Part shown: positions 28,419 through 38,415 of the stretch, piece after piece
Position numbering within the stretch: position 1 is the stretch's first letter
Layout of the letters: every line of letters starts with the position of its first letter
From: Gracilaria vermiculophylla
Taxonomy: Eukaryota; Rhodophyta; Florideophyceae; Gracilariales; Gracilariaceae
Reading direction: 5' to 3'
Length of the DNA stretch: 64,000 bases
NCBI GenBank assembly: GCA_019155205.2
Contig: JAHNZQ020000181.1
Location: forward strand, 157,107-221,106
The notes under the pieces: generated by a model
Told to the model about the DNA's origin: nothing
Database searches by the model: none
What the model saw: the letters and a program-made list of their open reading frames with translations, nothing else
Made by a program: the position numbers and the translations under genes

Positions 28419-29873
28419 TCAACCACGAGCTGCCAACAAATGGCGCATGAGAACTTGCGCAGCAGTGCGAATCATGTCATGCGAGTGAAGAGCGGAAATA
28501 GTAATCTTCAACGCATGCTTGGGAACATTCAGCTCCTCGGCACAGTACACCGGACGAGCGACGAGAATTCCTTCGTCCAAACACCGCTTTTGCACGTCCG
28601 TGAAGAGGTTGACGCGCGAGTCATGCTCAACCCGTCGCGCGAAGAGCATGGGTGACAGCGGATGGCCATCAATGTACCAGCCTGCCTGCTTCAATTCCCG
28701 TTCGCTCAAGAGGCTCCTCATGAGCTCTATGTTGCAGCGGAGACGCGCCACGAGAGATTCGCCCTCCTGCTCGATGACGGAGAGCGCGGCGGTTGCGGCG
28801 GCGGCCAGAAACGGCGGTTGGGAGGCTGAGAAGCAGTAGCCCGCGCCCGAAAGGCGCTGGTGATCCACAACCTGCGCGTCTCCCACGCAGAAGCCGCCCA
28901 CAGACGCGACGGCATTGCCCAGATCGGCGGTGCAAATCTCCACGTCGCTGCGCTGCACGCCGAACTGCTGCAGGGCGCCGCGGCCGCTGCTGCCCAGCAC
29001 GCCGATGGAGAAGCTCTCGTCGACGAGGATTCGGAAGTTGTACTTGTTCTTGAGGGCGACGATGCGGTGCAGGGGGGCGACGTGGCCCGAGTTGGCGTAG
29101 ATGGCCTCCACGATGATGAAGCGCCTCTGCGTGAGGGCCTTGTGCTCGTGCTTCTCGCAGACGCGCTTCAAGGCGGCCTCCAGGCTGCGCATGTCGTTGT
29201 GCTCAAAGGTGATCATGTTGGCGCGCGACAGCTTGACGCCCGAGTACAGCGCAAAGCTGATGTGGCTGTCCACGACGACGACATCGCCGCGCTTGCAGAA
29301 GGCCGGGATGGTGGAGTTGGACGTGGCGGCGCCAAACGAGTACAAAATGGCGTTGGGGGCGCGGCAGAAGGTGGCCACCTGGTGCTCGCACTGCAGGTGC
29401 AGATCGGTGGTGCCGTAAAAGCCGCGCGGCCCGCACGCGCCGCAGCCGTAGTGCTTCATGGCGTCGGTGGCGGCGCGCTTGACGGCGGGGTTGGAGTGCA
29501 GGCCCAGAAAGTCGTTGGTGGCAAAGTTGAGGACGGTGGCGCAGCGCGAGGCGTCGGCGGCGGCAGACAGGTCCAGCGTTAGGGTGGGGCCGGACGACGC
29601 CAGCACGCTGACGTCGAGCGGGAGCTTTTGGGCGGCGGCGGCGGGCAGGCGGGCGGCGAGCGGGGCCGGGCGCCACGACGCGAGCTTGGAGGCGGCGTCC
29701 GTGGCGGGGACGGTTTGGCGCAGCTTCCATGGGAGGTAGGCGCGCGTGAGGGCAAGGTAGAGAATGAGCAGGAAGAAGAGCGCCTCGATGACGCGGTAGT
29801 ATGCGTCGGCCGACGGGATGAGGCGCACGTTGGCGAGCAGCGCGCGCATCGGCGCCACGGCGCAGCTCCACAT
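28419..29873 (-). CDS. LCB1: Serine palmitoyltransferase subunit LCB1/SPTLC1
   Basis: 484 residues, normal for LCB1. With the catalytic LCB2 it condenses serine and palmitoyl-CoA, the first step of sphingolipid synthesis, at the ER. An N-terminal membrane helix (about 28-44, VIEALFFLLILYLALTR) is followed by the alpha-oxoamine-synthase fold: NFATNDFLGL, HYGCGACGPRGFYGTTDLHL (141-160), LVDESFSIGVLGSSGRG (283-299). The position of the PLP-binding lysine is occupied by TADLGNAVASVGGFCVG (315-331), with no lysine, which is the expected hallmark of LCB1 as opposed to LCB2 or ALAS. The conserved Cys of GxCGPRG is retained. The start is the ATG at 29873; a second Met at residue 9 is possible. A G-run (sense-strand C-run) lies 20-50 bp upstream. 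Confidence 0.95.
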   Translation of the reverse strand: MWSCAVAPMRALLANVRLIPSADAYYRVIEALFFLLILYLALTRAYLPWKLRQTVPATDAASKLASWRPAPLAARLPAAAAQKLPLDVSVLASSGPTLTLDLSAAADASRCATVLNFATNDFLGLHSNPAVKRAATDAMKHYGCGACGPRGFYGTTDLHLQCEHQVATFCRAPNAILYSFGAATSNSTIPAFCKRGDVVVVDSHISFALYSGVKLSRANMITFEHNDMRSLEAALKRVCEKHEHKALTQRRFIIVEAIYANSGHVAPLHRIVALKNKYNFRILVDESFSIGVLGSSGRGALQQFGVQRSDVEICTADLGNAVASVGGFCVGDAQVVDHQRLSGAGYCFSASQPPFLAAAATAALSVIEQEGESLVARLRCNIELMRSLLSERELKQAGWYIDGHPLSPMLFARRVEHDSRVNLFTDVQKRCLDEGILVARPVYCAEELNVPKHALKITISALHSHDMIRTAAQVLMRHLLAARG

Positions 29874-30305
29874 CGCTCGGGGACGCGGGGATGGGGGGGT
29901 GGGGGAGGGGGGGGGGGCGCCGGCAGCGCGCGCGGAGGCGAGCGGCGCTTAGCCGGGCGCGCCGCGCTTTCGGTCGGTTCGCACGCTTCCTGCGACGTCT
30001 GCCCCGCAGGACGAGTGGCGCGCGCGCTTGACAGCGTGGCGTGCATGCTCGCGTGTACGGGTGTACGCGTGTACGCGTGGACTGCGTTTATGAAGAGCGC
30101 GCTTCCGCTTCCGCTTCCGCTTCCTCTGCCGCTTCCGCTTCCGCTTGCGGTGGCGGCGTGACGGCGTGACGGGAAAGGGGCAGAGCGTGCAAAAGCGCGG
30201 CGGGCACGGCGGGCGCGTGCCGGCGCGTCAGCCAACCGCACGCGGCGCGCGGGCCGGCGTCGAGCACGTACCCACGCGCCGGGCGGCAGTGCGCGCGCGG
30301 CGCCA
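29874..30305. other. Upstream region of LCB1
   Basis: No gene recognised. It contains the G-rich run at about 29,890-29,918 just ahead of the LCB1 start, and a CTTCCG hexamer repeat at 30,093-30,148. Confidence 0.55.
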
Positions 30306-30365
30306 TTAACTAGGAAGCGCGCGTAGCGGTGCGCGCCGGCGCTGGCGCGCCCAGGGCGCAGCAGC

Positions 30366-30399
<34 letters not shown>

Positions 30400-31040
30400 A
30401 GGGGAGCGGGGAGGGGGGGGGGGGGGTGGCGCTGGCGGTGGTGCGCGCGCGCGTGGCGCGCGCACTTGGCGCACGCGCGGCGCGGACGCGGCGCGGCGGC
30501 GTCGTGGCGGTGGGCTGCGTGCTTGTGGCGGCGCTCCTTGGGCGCGGGGTGCCGGTGCGCCGGGCGCGCGGCGGCGGCGGCGGTGGGACGCGCGTCGAAG
30601 GCGCGGCGGCGCGGCGCCCGCAGCGGTGGCGGGAAGTGCGCCATGGGCAGGTTGTACACGCTAGGCCACGACTGGAAGGGGTGCTGCGGCTCCACTTGGT
30701 GACGCAAGTGTTGCGCGGGCGCCGGCGCCGGCGCCGGCGCCGGCGGCGACGCGAGGCGGCGCTTCGGCGCGGCGCGCGCTTCGGCAGCAAAGGTGACGCG
30801 GCGCGGCGGCGCTGCGGCGCGGCGCGCGGCGGCGGCAGTGACGGCGGCGCAGCGCGCGGCGGCGGCGCGGCGCGCGGCGGCGGCGCGGCGCGCGGCGGCG
30901 GTGCAGTGGGCGCAGTGGGCGCAGAGGGCGCAGGGGCGGGGCGGGTGGCGCGGGTGGCGCAAGATGCCGCAGGCTGGCTCGGCGAAAGCGTTGTAGGCGA
31001 AGCGGGGATTGCGCACGAAGACGACGTCGTACGGGACCAT
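30306..31040 (-). CDS. Low-complexity basic protein with an RRVTF motif
   Basis: 244 residues from the ATG at 31040 to a TAA at 30306. The first ~30 residues (MVPYDVVFVRNPRFAYNAFAEP) and residues ~95-135 (HLRHQVEPQHPFQSWPSVYN) have normal composition; the rest is Ala/Arg/Pro/His repeat. A Cys/His cluster CALCAHCAHC lies at 37-46 and a second, CAKCARHARAHH, further on. RRVTF at 80-84 fits the PP1-docking RVxF consensus. The start is preceded on the sense strand by a C-tract (complement of 31,044-31,063). The protein is divergent from the RVTF-bearing gene at 32105. The family is not recognised. It could be partly mis-framed, but the N-terminus and the middle segment argue for a real gene. Confidence 0.5.
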
Positions 31041-31252
31041 GGTTGGGGGGGAGGGGGGGCGGCGTGAGGTGGAGCGGGAGCGCGGGTGCGACGCACGTGG
31101 ATTGCGGCGGGCGGTGCGCGTCGGCGGCACGCCACGCGCATTTTGTACCGTCACGCGCGGTGCTGCGCGCTGCGCGTGTCGCGGGGCCATGCTCGCGCGC
31201 GCGCGCGTGCTCGCTGCGCGGACGGTCACGGCTCGTGGCAAGCGTGGCCGGC

Positions 31253-31510
31253 GTGGCCAGCGTGCCGGGTGGACGCGCGTTGGAACGCTGCACCAGAGCG
31301 CGCTCGCGGCGCAAGCGATCACGGCGCAAGGCGCACGTGGCCAGCGTGCATTGCGTGCGCGGTGGACACGCGATGGAACGCGGTGCGGGAGCGCGCTCGT
31401 GTCGCCAGCGCACACGGCGCGCGCAGCGCGTGGCCAGCGTGCACTACGTGCGCGGTGGACGCGCGGTGGACGCGCGGTGGACGCGCTCTGGAACGGTTCG
31501 GCGCTCGATA
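31253..31510. repeat. 84-93 bp imperfect tandem repeat, ~3 copies
   Basis: Units beginning GTGGCCAGCGTGC at 31253, 31337 and 31430 share GGTGGACGCG, TGGAACGC and GAGCGCGCTCG in the same order. The third carries an expansion of GCGCGGTGGAC. It lies between the two divergent genes at 31040 and 32105. Confidence 0.75.
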
Positions 31511-31634
31511 TAGAACATGAAGCCGGCAAAGTAAGCGTGTGGCGCACAGTAGGCGCGCCGGTCGGCGGCGCGCGCCGTGCACAGCGCCGAAGAGCGAAGG
31601 TGGCGGGAGCACCACAGCGCGGAAGCGCAAATTA

Positions 31635-31664
31635 TTGTGCCGGCGGAACGCGACGCCGGCACAA
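31635..31664. repeat. Perfect 11-bp inverted repeat (hairpin)
   Basis: TTGTGCCGGCG, 8-nt loop GAACGCGA, then CGCCGGCACAA. It is strong enough to form a stable hairpin in RNA or DNA. No T-run follows directly on either strand. Confidence 0.8.
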
Positions 31665-32104
31665 AATGCGCGTGTGAACGCCAGAGCCGAAGGACGCGGA
31701 GCGTTTCGATTTTTGAATTGGCACACCTGCGCACGGCTGGCGCGCAGCGCACCACGTCGCGTACGTGGGCGGCGCTGCTGACGTGGCCGACGCGCGCGCC
31801 GCCGCTGCCGCGCGCCGCGGCCGCGGCCACGCTGCTGTGCGCACGCGGCGCGCCAGCGCTCACGCAGCACTGCGTGCGCGCCAGCGTTCAAGCTGCCACT
31901 GGCGCGCCCCCCACGACATGCGCGCCATCGCCCTCGCCGCTCGCCGCACCTCTCGCCGCCGCTCTCGCCGCCGCGCGCTCCGTCGCCCTCTCTCCCCGCG
32001 CCACCTCTCGCCGCCCCGCTCTCGCCGCCCTCGCTACCGCCTTTGGCTTCGCCCTTGCCACCGCTCAAGCCCTCCCGCCCTCCGCCGCCCCCGCCGCCGT
32101 CGAC

Positions 32105-32733
32105 ATGAGGCGCGTGGTAAGGGCGCCGCACAGCAAGCGCGTCACGTTCAATTTGCCCGACGACGAGCCGCCGCAGGCCGCGCTGCCGCCGCCCATCCTC
32201 AAGCCGCCGCCCGCGCCGCCGCCGCTGCACGACGGCGCGCTGGACGCGTCGCCCACGCTGCTGCGCCGCTCGTCGTTCCCCACCGCCGCGCACCGCCGCC
32301 GCGACTCGCTGCGCGCGCTGGAGACGCTGCACAGCATGCGCGCGTACCTGCGCCAGGCGTGCAACCTGCACAACAGCGCGCACGTGCGCCGCGTGCTGCG
32401 CCCGCTGTCCGTGCACACGCTGCAGACGCTGCTGCGCGCCGCACCGCAGCAGCTCACGCGCGAGTTCAAGCTGCTCAACTCGCTGCTGCCGCCCACGCTG
32501 CGCCACCCGCACGAGCAGCTGGCGCCCACCGCCTACCGCTCCGACTGGGAGCGCTGCGTGCGCCACGCGCACAAGCTGCGCGACCGCCGCGAGGCCGAGT
32601 TCCACCTGGCGCACTTTGTGTGCCACCAGCTGCGCCTGTCGCTGCCGCAGCTGCGCGCGCTGGACGCGCAGCAGCGCTACCGCCACGAGGTGGACGCCTT
32701 CCGCCGCCGCATGCGCTCCTTCGAGCACGGCAG

Positions 32734-32764
<31 letters not shown>

Positions 32765-33442
32765 CACAACTCGGCGCCTAGCAGCCCGGCGCGCAGCTCG
32801 TCCACGTCGTCGCAGCGCCAGTCGCTCACCGACCCGCTGCTGCTGGCCGCCGCGCCGCGCGTGCCCATGCGCGACCTGCGCCTGCCCAGCGCCATTGGCG
32901 CGGCCGCCGCCGCCGCCGCCGCGCAGCCGCGCAGCCGCGCGGAGCGCCGCGAAAAGGGCGCCGACGCCGCCACCGCCGCCGTGCGCGCGCCGTTCGACGC
33001 GGCGCGCGGCGGCCAGCTGTCGCCGTTCGCGGCGGCGGCGGCGCCAGCGCCAGCGCCGCTGGCGCTGGCGCCCGCGTACGGCGCGCCGGCGGCGGCCGCC
33101 GTGGCGGGCGCGCCCGCGTTCCACGCCGCCATGTACGGCCACCAGCCGTCCGTGCTGGTGTACATGCCGCCCAACTACGCGCAGTACCCGTACGCGTACG
33201 CCGTGGGCGCGGCGGCACCGGCGGCGGCGCGCGCGCACGAGGCGGCCGGCGCGCCCGGCGCGCCCGGCGGCGACGCGCAGGCGTGGGGCGCGCAGTGGGG
33301 CGCGCAGTGGGGCGCGGCGCCGTTGAGCGCGGCGCCGCTGAGCGCGGCGCCGCTGAGCGCGGCGCCGCCGCGCGCGCACGTGCAGCGGTACCACGGCGTG
33401 CCGCCGCCGCCGCCGCCGGGCGCCGCGGCGCCGCCGCCGTGA
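32105..33442 (+). CDS. Protein with KRVTF (PP1-docking-like) N-terminus and helical domain; function unknown
   Basis: 445 residues. KRVTF at 11-15 in a basic-then-acidic setting (SKRVTFNLPDDE) is a good match to the PP1 RVxF docking consensus. Residues ~60-205 form a normal-composition, Arg/Leu/His-rich, probably all-helical domain (DSLRALETLHSMRAYLRQAC; LHNSAHVRRVLRPLSVHTLQTLL; REFKLLNSLLPPTLRHPHEQL; FHLAHFVCHQLRLSLPQLRAL). The remainder is Ala/Pro-rich, with a VLVYMPPNYAQYPYAY patch and an APLSA repeat from a 15-bp DNA repeat (33,320-33,364). I do not recognise the helical domain. A PP1-targeting subunit is inference. The ATG at 32105 is the first in frame after a long run of frame lacking Met. 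Confidence 0.65.
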
Positions 33443-33617
33443 CGCGCCTCCGCGGCGGCGGCCGCCGCCGCCGCCGCCGTCGATTGCCCGTCCGCCTGCG
33501 CCGGCTTCCGCTGAGCAGGCACGGCACGACGAGCTCGCGCGAGGCGGCGCGCGCGCGCGGGACGGCGGGTTTGATATTGCGCTCCTTTCGGTCCTCGAAG
33601 CAGCGCAGTGCGAGCAG

Positions 33618-33703
33618 TTCCCGTTGGTCTAGTGGTTGCAACGCTCACCGAGGATGTCCCGCTTTCACCGGGAAGATCGCGGGTTCAAGCCCCGCACGGG
33701 AAG
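33618..33703 (+). tRNA. tRNA-Glu (anticodon TTC) with probable 13-nt D-loop intron
   Basis: The acceptor TTCCCGT pairs perfectly with ACGGGAA (33,696-33,702), with discriminator G. The anticodon stem is TCCCG/CGGGA around loop CTTTCAC, giving TTC at 33,664-33,666. The T-arm is GCGGG-TTCAAGC-CCCGC. The A-box start TGGTCTAGTGGTT is identical to the intronless tRNA-Glu(CTC) at 20,162, but 13 extra bases (about 33,638-33,650, GCAACGCTCACCG) then interrupt the D-arm before AGGAT. Without them the gene is a canonical 73-mer. The anticodon loop has no canonical intron. Confidence 0.88.
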
Positions 33704-33716
33704 CTGACGGCGCTTC

Positions 33717-33721
33717 TTTTT
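33717..33721 (+). terminator. Pol III terminator of tRNA-Glu(TTC)
   Basis: TTTTT 14 nt after the tRNA 3' end. Confidence 0.7.
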
Positions 33722-33922
33722 GGACGGCTGTGCGCAGCCGCGTGCGAAAGCGCGCCGCGCGCGACCAGTCGCGCGCTACGGCGTGCGCGCACTGCACGGC
33801 GCCAGCGCAGTCCGCTACGAAGCGCTTGTTTCTGGCGACTCGCATCGGCTGGACAGCGCGCCGCCGCCTTCTCCGACCACTGGCGCGCAGCGCCGCGCCC
33901 TCCGCAGCGCCGCCGCTGCACT

Positions 33923-34804
33923 TTACTTAAAGCACGCTGTGAGCAGCCACGTCCACCCGCCGCCCTTCCTCTTCTTCTTCTTCTTCTTCTTCTTCCTTCT
34001 TTTCGGCGCGGGCGTCTCCTCGTCCCGCTCCCACTGCCTCAGCCGCGCCGCCTCCGCCTCGGCGTCGAACGACCCCGCCGTCGCCAGCGCGGTGGCGCTG
34101 CGGTTCTTCCGCCGCGCACGCCGCGGCTTCGTCGAGTCGGACGCCGAGCGCGACCGCGCACCGCGCCGCCCCTTGCTGGACGCCGCCCCCCAGTCGTCCC
34201 CCCACCCACCCGCCCGTTTGTCCTTGTCGCCGCGCTTGCGTCCTCGCTTGTCATTCACGTCATCGCCCCAGTCCGCGCCCCAGTCCGCGCCCCACCCGCC
34301 GTCGTCGCGCGAGTCTGCGCGCGCCCACTTCTCGCCCTTCTTCTTCTTCTTTCCCTTTTCCTTCTTCTTGCGGCCCTCCTCCCCGTCCGCAGCCCACCGC
34401 CAGCCCCGCGACGACGACGACGACGACGACGAGCCCGAGCGCCCCCACACCCCTTCCGAGAACCCCACCACCTTCTTGCCGCCCTTTTCCCGCTTGCCGC
34501 CCTTTTCCCGCTTGTCGCGCTTGTCTCCCTTGTCGCGCTTGTCGCGCTTGTCGCGCTTGTCGCGCTTGTCGCGCTTGTCGCGCTTGTCGCGCTTGTCGCG
34601 CTTGTCGCGCCTCGCCTTCCGCCCGCCGCCGCGCCCCCCGAAGAACGGCGATGACGACGACGACGCCGACGACGACGACGACGCCGACCGCGCGCGCGCG
34701 CGCCTCCCGCCGCGCGCGTCGCTGCGCGCGCGCCGCCGCCCGCGCCCGCCCACCGGTCCGCCGTCTTCCGCCAGCCCGAAGCCCCACTCCTCGTCCGAGT
34801 TCAT
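33923..34804 (-). CDS. Lys/Arg/Asp-rich low-complexity protein
   Basis: 293 residues from the ATG at 34804 (MNSDEEWGFGLAEDGG). It contains a serine block, a long RDK tripeptide repeat (about ten units, from a 9-bp DNA repeat at 34,511-34,612), two Gly/Trp/Asp motifs (GWGADWGADWGDD and GWGDDWG), an SRSASDS segment and a poly-Lys run near the C-terminus (RRKKKKKKKKRKGG). This resembles nucleolar or RNA-associated disordered proteins, which is only a compositional guess. The N-terminal acidic/aromatic segment and the WGDDW motifs suggest a real product. An in-frame ATG at 34843 would add 13 residues. Confidence 0.55.
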   Translation of the reverse strand: MNSDEEWGFGLAEDGGPVGGRGRRRARSDARGGRRARARSASSSSSASSSSSPFFGGRGGGRKARRDKRDKRDKRDKRDKRDKRDKRDKRDKGDKRDKREKGGKREKGGKKVVGFSEGVWGRSGSSSSSSSSRGWRWAADGEEGRKKKEKGKKKKKGEKWARADSRDDGGWGADWGADWGDDVNDKRGRKRGDKDKRAGGWGDDWGAASSKGRRGARSRSASDSTKPRRARRKNRSATALATAGSFDAEAEAARLRQWERDEETPAPKRRKKKKKKKKRKGGGWTWLLTACFK

Positions 34805-35860
34805 GTCGCGCCCGCGCGTGGCGTCGCCGCGCCGCGCCAACAAACAGCCCGCCTGCGCACGCGCGCGGCGCCACCGCGCGCCTGTCCCGCATCCGCCGCT
34901 TTATAGCGCCCACGGCGCGCGCCCCCCGGATTGTTGCCGCCGTTGGAATTCCGCTTCCACACCGCCACCTCATTCGCCGCCGCCGCCGCCGCAGCCGCCG
35001 CGCGACGCGCTGCCCGCCGCGCCGCCGCGCCCCCGATCCCGCGCGCCCGTCAAAGTGACTGAGCGCCGCCGCGCGCGCCACCGCCTCCGCCGCTGCCGCC
35101 GCCCTCGCCGCCGCCCCCGCCGCCCTCGCCGCCCCCGCCGCGCGCCGAGTGGAAGCCGCCGCCCCACGCCCCTGCGCCGCCCCACGTGGCCGCCGCCCCA
35201 CCCGCGCGCTCGTTCCACGACGCGCGCGCGCCCCCGCCGCGCGCCGCGCGCGCCCGCACGCCCTGTCGCTTGCTGGCCGGCGCGCGCGGTCGCTGCCCCG
35301 CTGCATGTCTTCGCCGCGCGGCAGCTTTTGCTGGGCGAGCCGCGCATGCAGCGCTTTCAGCACCGCCTCCCCCCCCCCACCCTGCCCTTCGCGGCCCGCT
35401 GTCTTCATCGCGCGGTGTAGACAGCCCGACCGCTGCGCGTTCTGCATGCGCGCGCCGCCGACGCGCGTGCGGCGCGCGTGAAGCGTCTCCAGGAGCGCCG
35501 CGGCGCGGCGCGGACTAGCTCCCCACGTGCATCCGATGCGCTCGCCGCGGCTGCGTCGCGGCTACCCGCTCTGCGTCCCCGCTGCGCATGCGCCTCTCGT
35601 CGGATAGCTCGCCGCCCGGCGCTCACCGCGACGGCGCCGGGAGCGCGCGAGCGCGTCGAAGCACGTAGAAGAATCCTGTTGCGAAAGCTTGGGATGAGGC
35701 GGCCAACGCGCGTCGCCTGGCATGGCAGGGGAGTCGCGGACCAGACAAGCAACCTACAAGCACTGGCTTTAGCACTGGCGCCCTTTGGCAAACCGCCCGC
35801 ATGCCGCGAGAGAAGCGCAGAAAACGTGCTCCCAACACGGCTTTGAGAGGCACGCCCGTG
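34805..35860. other. GC-rich intergenic end of the gene block
   Basis: No gene recognised; all frames are Arg/Ala/Pro shadows. Composition falls steeply after about 35,640 and the AT-rich block begins near 35,860. Confidence 0.55.
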
Positions 35861-35943
35861 ATTCTACGTACATTATGTTGCCGAATAGCGCTCCAACTCA
35901 AAAGTAGTCATCAGGTAAGGTAACGTACCAAAGTACGTGAAGC

Positions 35944-37260
35944 ACAGTGCGTTTCAAACGCATATCACGCCTAAAACACGCGCCAAAGGAGTACTGAAGT
36001 GCGCCTTTTGCATAACATACAAGTATAAATCGTTTCATAATCATAACACTACAGTGCGTTTCATATTCTTATCACGTCTAAAAACCGCGCCAAAGTAGTA
36101 CTGTAGTGCGCCTTATGCATAACATATAAGTAAAAATCGTTTCATAATCATAACACTACATCAACAACATGCATCATTATGGCTCGAAGACCACCTCTTG
36201 CGCGCTCCGAACAGCTTGAAATCATACAACTAAAAGCTAATAGAAAATTCTATGTTGAATTAGCCGACTTCTAAAACGTCACTTAGTCACATATCCCTGT
36301 ATCCTTAAAAATCCAGCAAGCTGTACAACAAAAACATCTACAAGGCGTCCACACATTTTAAGTCCTGCAAATAAACGCGGTAAAAAGCGGAAACTGTGTA
36401 GACGAAGATTATCATGCAAAAACATTGCAAAAACCTTAAACTTCAATGTTTTTGAATCAACAGTTTGGCATAACGTAAAATCAATTAAAAAACATATGTT
36501 CAATTATGACATAATGATAAAATCATTCTTTATAGACAGGAAAAAATTCAACTTGGATGCTACAAATTGTTATAAAGTTTATTGACTTGATCTTAGAAAC
36601 AAATGCTATGAATTCCGGACAAGAAACTCGGGACGCGCTTCTGTAATGGTTCGGTCTGGCCTATCAAAATATGGGAAAACAGTTACTGCATTTATTCATA
36701 CACATATACACTCTGCATGCTATCAAGACTGTATTTGTAACTATAAGCTACCTTGTGGATATTGTGAACATGTAAGAAGTTTTGTTTTCCAGCAAAATAA
36801 TTAACCGGTATACACGTCCAAACTAGTGTCAGATTGGCTATAAGAAGCAACCATTATGGCAATGGATTGGACAGCACGCTCAACAAACGTAAAGTCCATC
36901 ATAAATAAATGGGATTTATTACCAAAATTTGTTTATGGCCATGGAAGACAGATCAACACAGTTTTTGATGTGCAAAACTGTACTTAGAATGTCTGGGACA
37001 ATATTTCTATTTTAATAGTTAATGAGTATATTACTTCGATGTCCAAACGCTGTATTTGCGTTATTCAGCAAAAACATGGAAAACTTAATTAGCGAGTCGC
37101 CAAAACAGACTTAAACTTAATAAAGCTCTCATGATTTTGAAACGGGTTTTGGACTTGAATTTATTTTAAATCTTGATCTTGTTGTCGTACAGTATAACGT
37201 ATCAAAAACACAATTTATCTTCTTCGATATAGACGTGATATGATTTTGAAACAGACTCTA
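35944..37260 (+). mobile_element. Degenerate Tc1-like transposon with duplicated 5' end
   Basis: The left terminus ACAGTGCGTTTCA occurs at 35,944 and again at 36,051 because ~107 bp are tandemly duplicated. The right terminus TGATTTTGAAACAGACTCTA (37,241-37,260) is its inverted counterpart. A transposase start ATGGCTCGAAGACCACCTCT at 36,179 encodes MARRPPLARSEQLEIIQLKA, then stops at about 36,274. Later fragments (CATGGAAGACAGATCAACACAG near 36,940) correspond to the YGRQ part of the DDE C-terminus. The element is about 1.2 kb and dead. Confidence 0.75.
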
Positions 37261-37850
37261 CATCAATAACATCCATCAATGTAACTCAAGAATCACCTGT
37301 TTCCCATTCTGAACAGCTTGATATTATAAAATTGAAATCTAATGAAAACTCATATGGTAAACGTGGCCGACATTTGAACTCTCATCTGCTTAATATTTTC
37401 CGTTTTCTTAAATATCCAGCACTTTATGTAATAAAACATCTTCAGGGCGTCCATATCGTCTCACTCTTGCAGATAAACAAAGCATAAAACGACAAATCTG
37501 TCAATAAATCGTTTCGTATACATAACTTGCAGAAAACAGAAATCCTAATGTCTTTCATTCAGCAATATGGTGCATAATCAATAACAAAAAAATGTTCAAG
37601 AGAACAAAATGGAAAACACATTCATTACAGAACACCATCATAAAAAACGATATCTTGAGGTGCAAACATGGCATAGGGTAAAGATCAATGACACGTTGCG
37701 TGATCTAAGAAAATAACAGTCATTATATTAAACAAAGTAGAGACTGTTTCAAGAATATGTAACATGATAAAAAATTTCAGAAAACTAAGAAACGTCTACC
37801 GTACGCCTGAAGTACAAGTATAGGATTTAAAAAAAATCAAAAGTCTAAAA
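37261..37850 (+). mobile_element. Second, 5'-truncated Tc1-like fragment
   Basis: CATCAATAACATCCATCAATG directly abuts the right end of the previous element and matches its transposase leader; the following TTCCCATTCTGAACAGCTTG matches the SEQLE-encoding segment. Decayed, no open frame; its own left terminus is missing. Confidence 0.55.
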
Positions 37851-37857
37851 ACCTGTA

Positions 37858-38415
37858 GTACAGTGGCTCCTAAGGAAATATGGTTGTGTGGATTTATGGC
37901 GTGATATTCTTGAGGAGGGCTCGTATTTTATTAACTGAGCCACGTGTTGCACAATTCTGCCCGCGTGCGCTACAGTATCCTTAAGGAACGGTAGAATTTA
38001 TATTTATTTTAGTTAATTTGTGCGGGTACTTACTACAGTGGTGAGACCTGCCAAGGCGGGCTCCCGGTTTGATACTTAGTCTGCCGGTCGAGCTCCACCT
38101 CTGGTGGAAGTGAAACCAAGCACCCTTGAGTCTTCATCTTCTTTTCCGGTTGGAGACTCTCGTCGATCATCCTCAGGTTTCTAAGCCGCCGATCCCCAGA
38201 TCGCATCAAAGCAGCGCCTGTAGGGGCATTCTCCGCCCAGTGAATCTTCCCCTCCGCCTGGTGTTTGCGGATCCTCTTTAAGAATTCCCCCTGCTCGCGA
38301 CAGCGAACACCCGAGACCACTTTTAGGAACACGCACCTTTGGAGTCAACAAAAACTCTTAACGGACGTTGTGCTCTACTACCTCAAAAGGAGAACTGACA
38401 GTACCACAAAACCGG
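37858..38415 (+). repeat. Dispersed ~560-bp repeat, copy 1
   Basis: Starts TACAGTGGCTCCTAAGG and ends near GAACTGACAGTACCACAAAA. It matches the reverse complement of 60,630-61,188 over its whole length, with scattered substitutions (for example shared TTCTGCCCGCGTGCGCTACA and CTAAGCCGCCGATCCCCAG). It contains no gene I recognise. A third, partial copy of its first ~45 bp is at 38,880. Confidence 0.88.
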
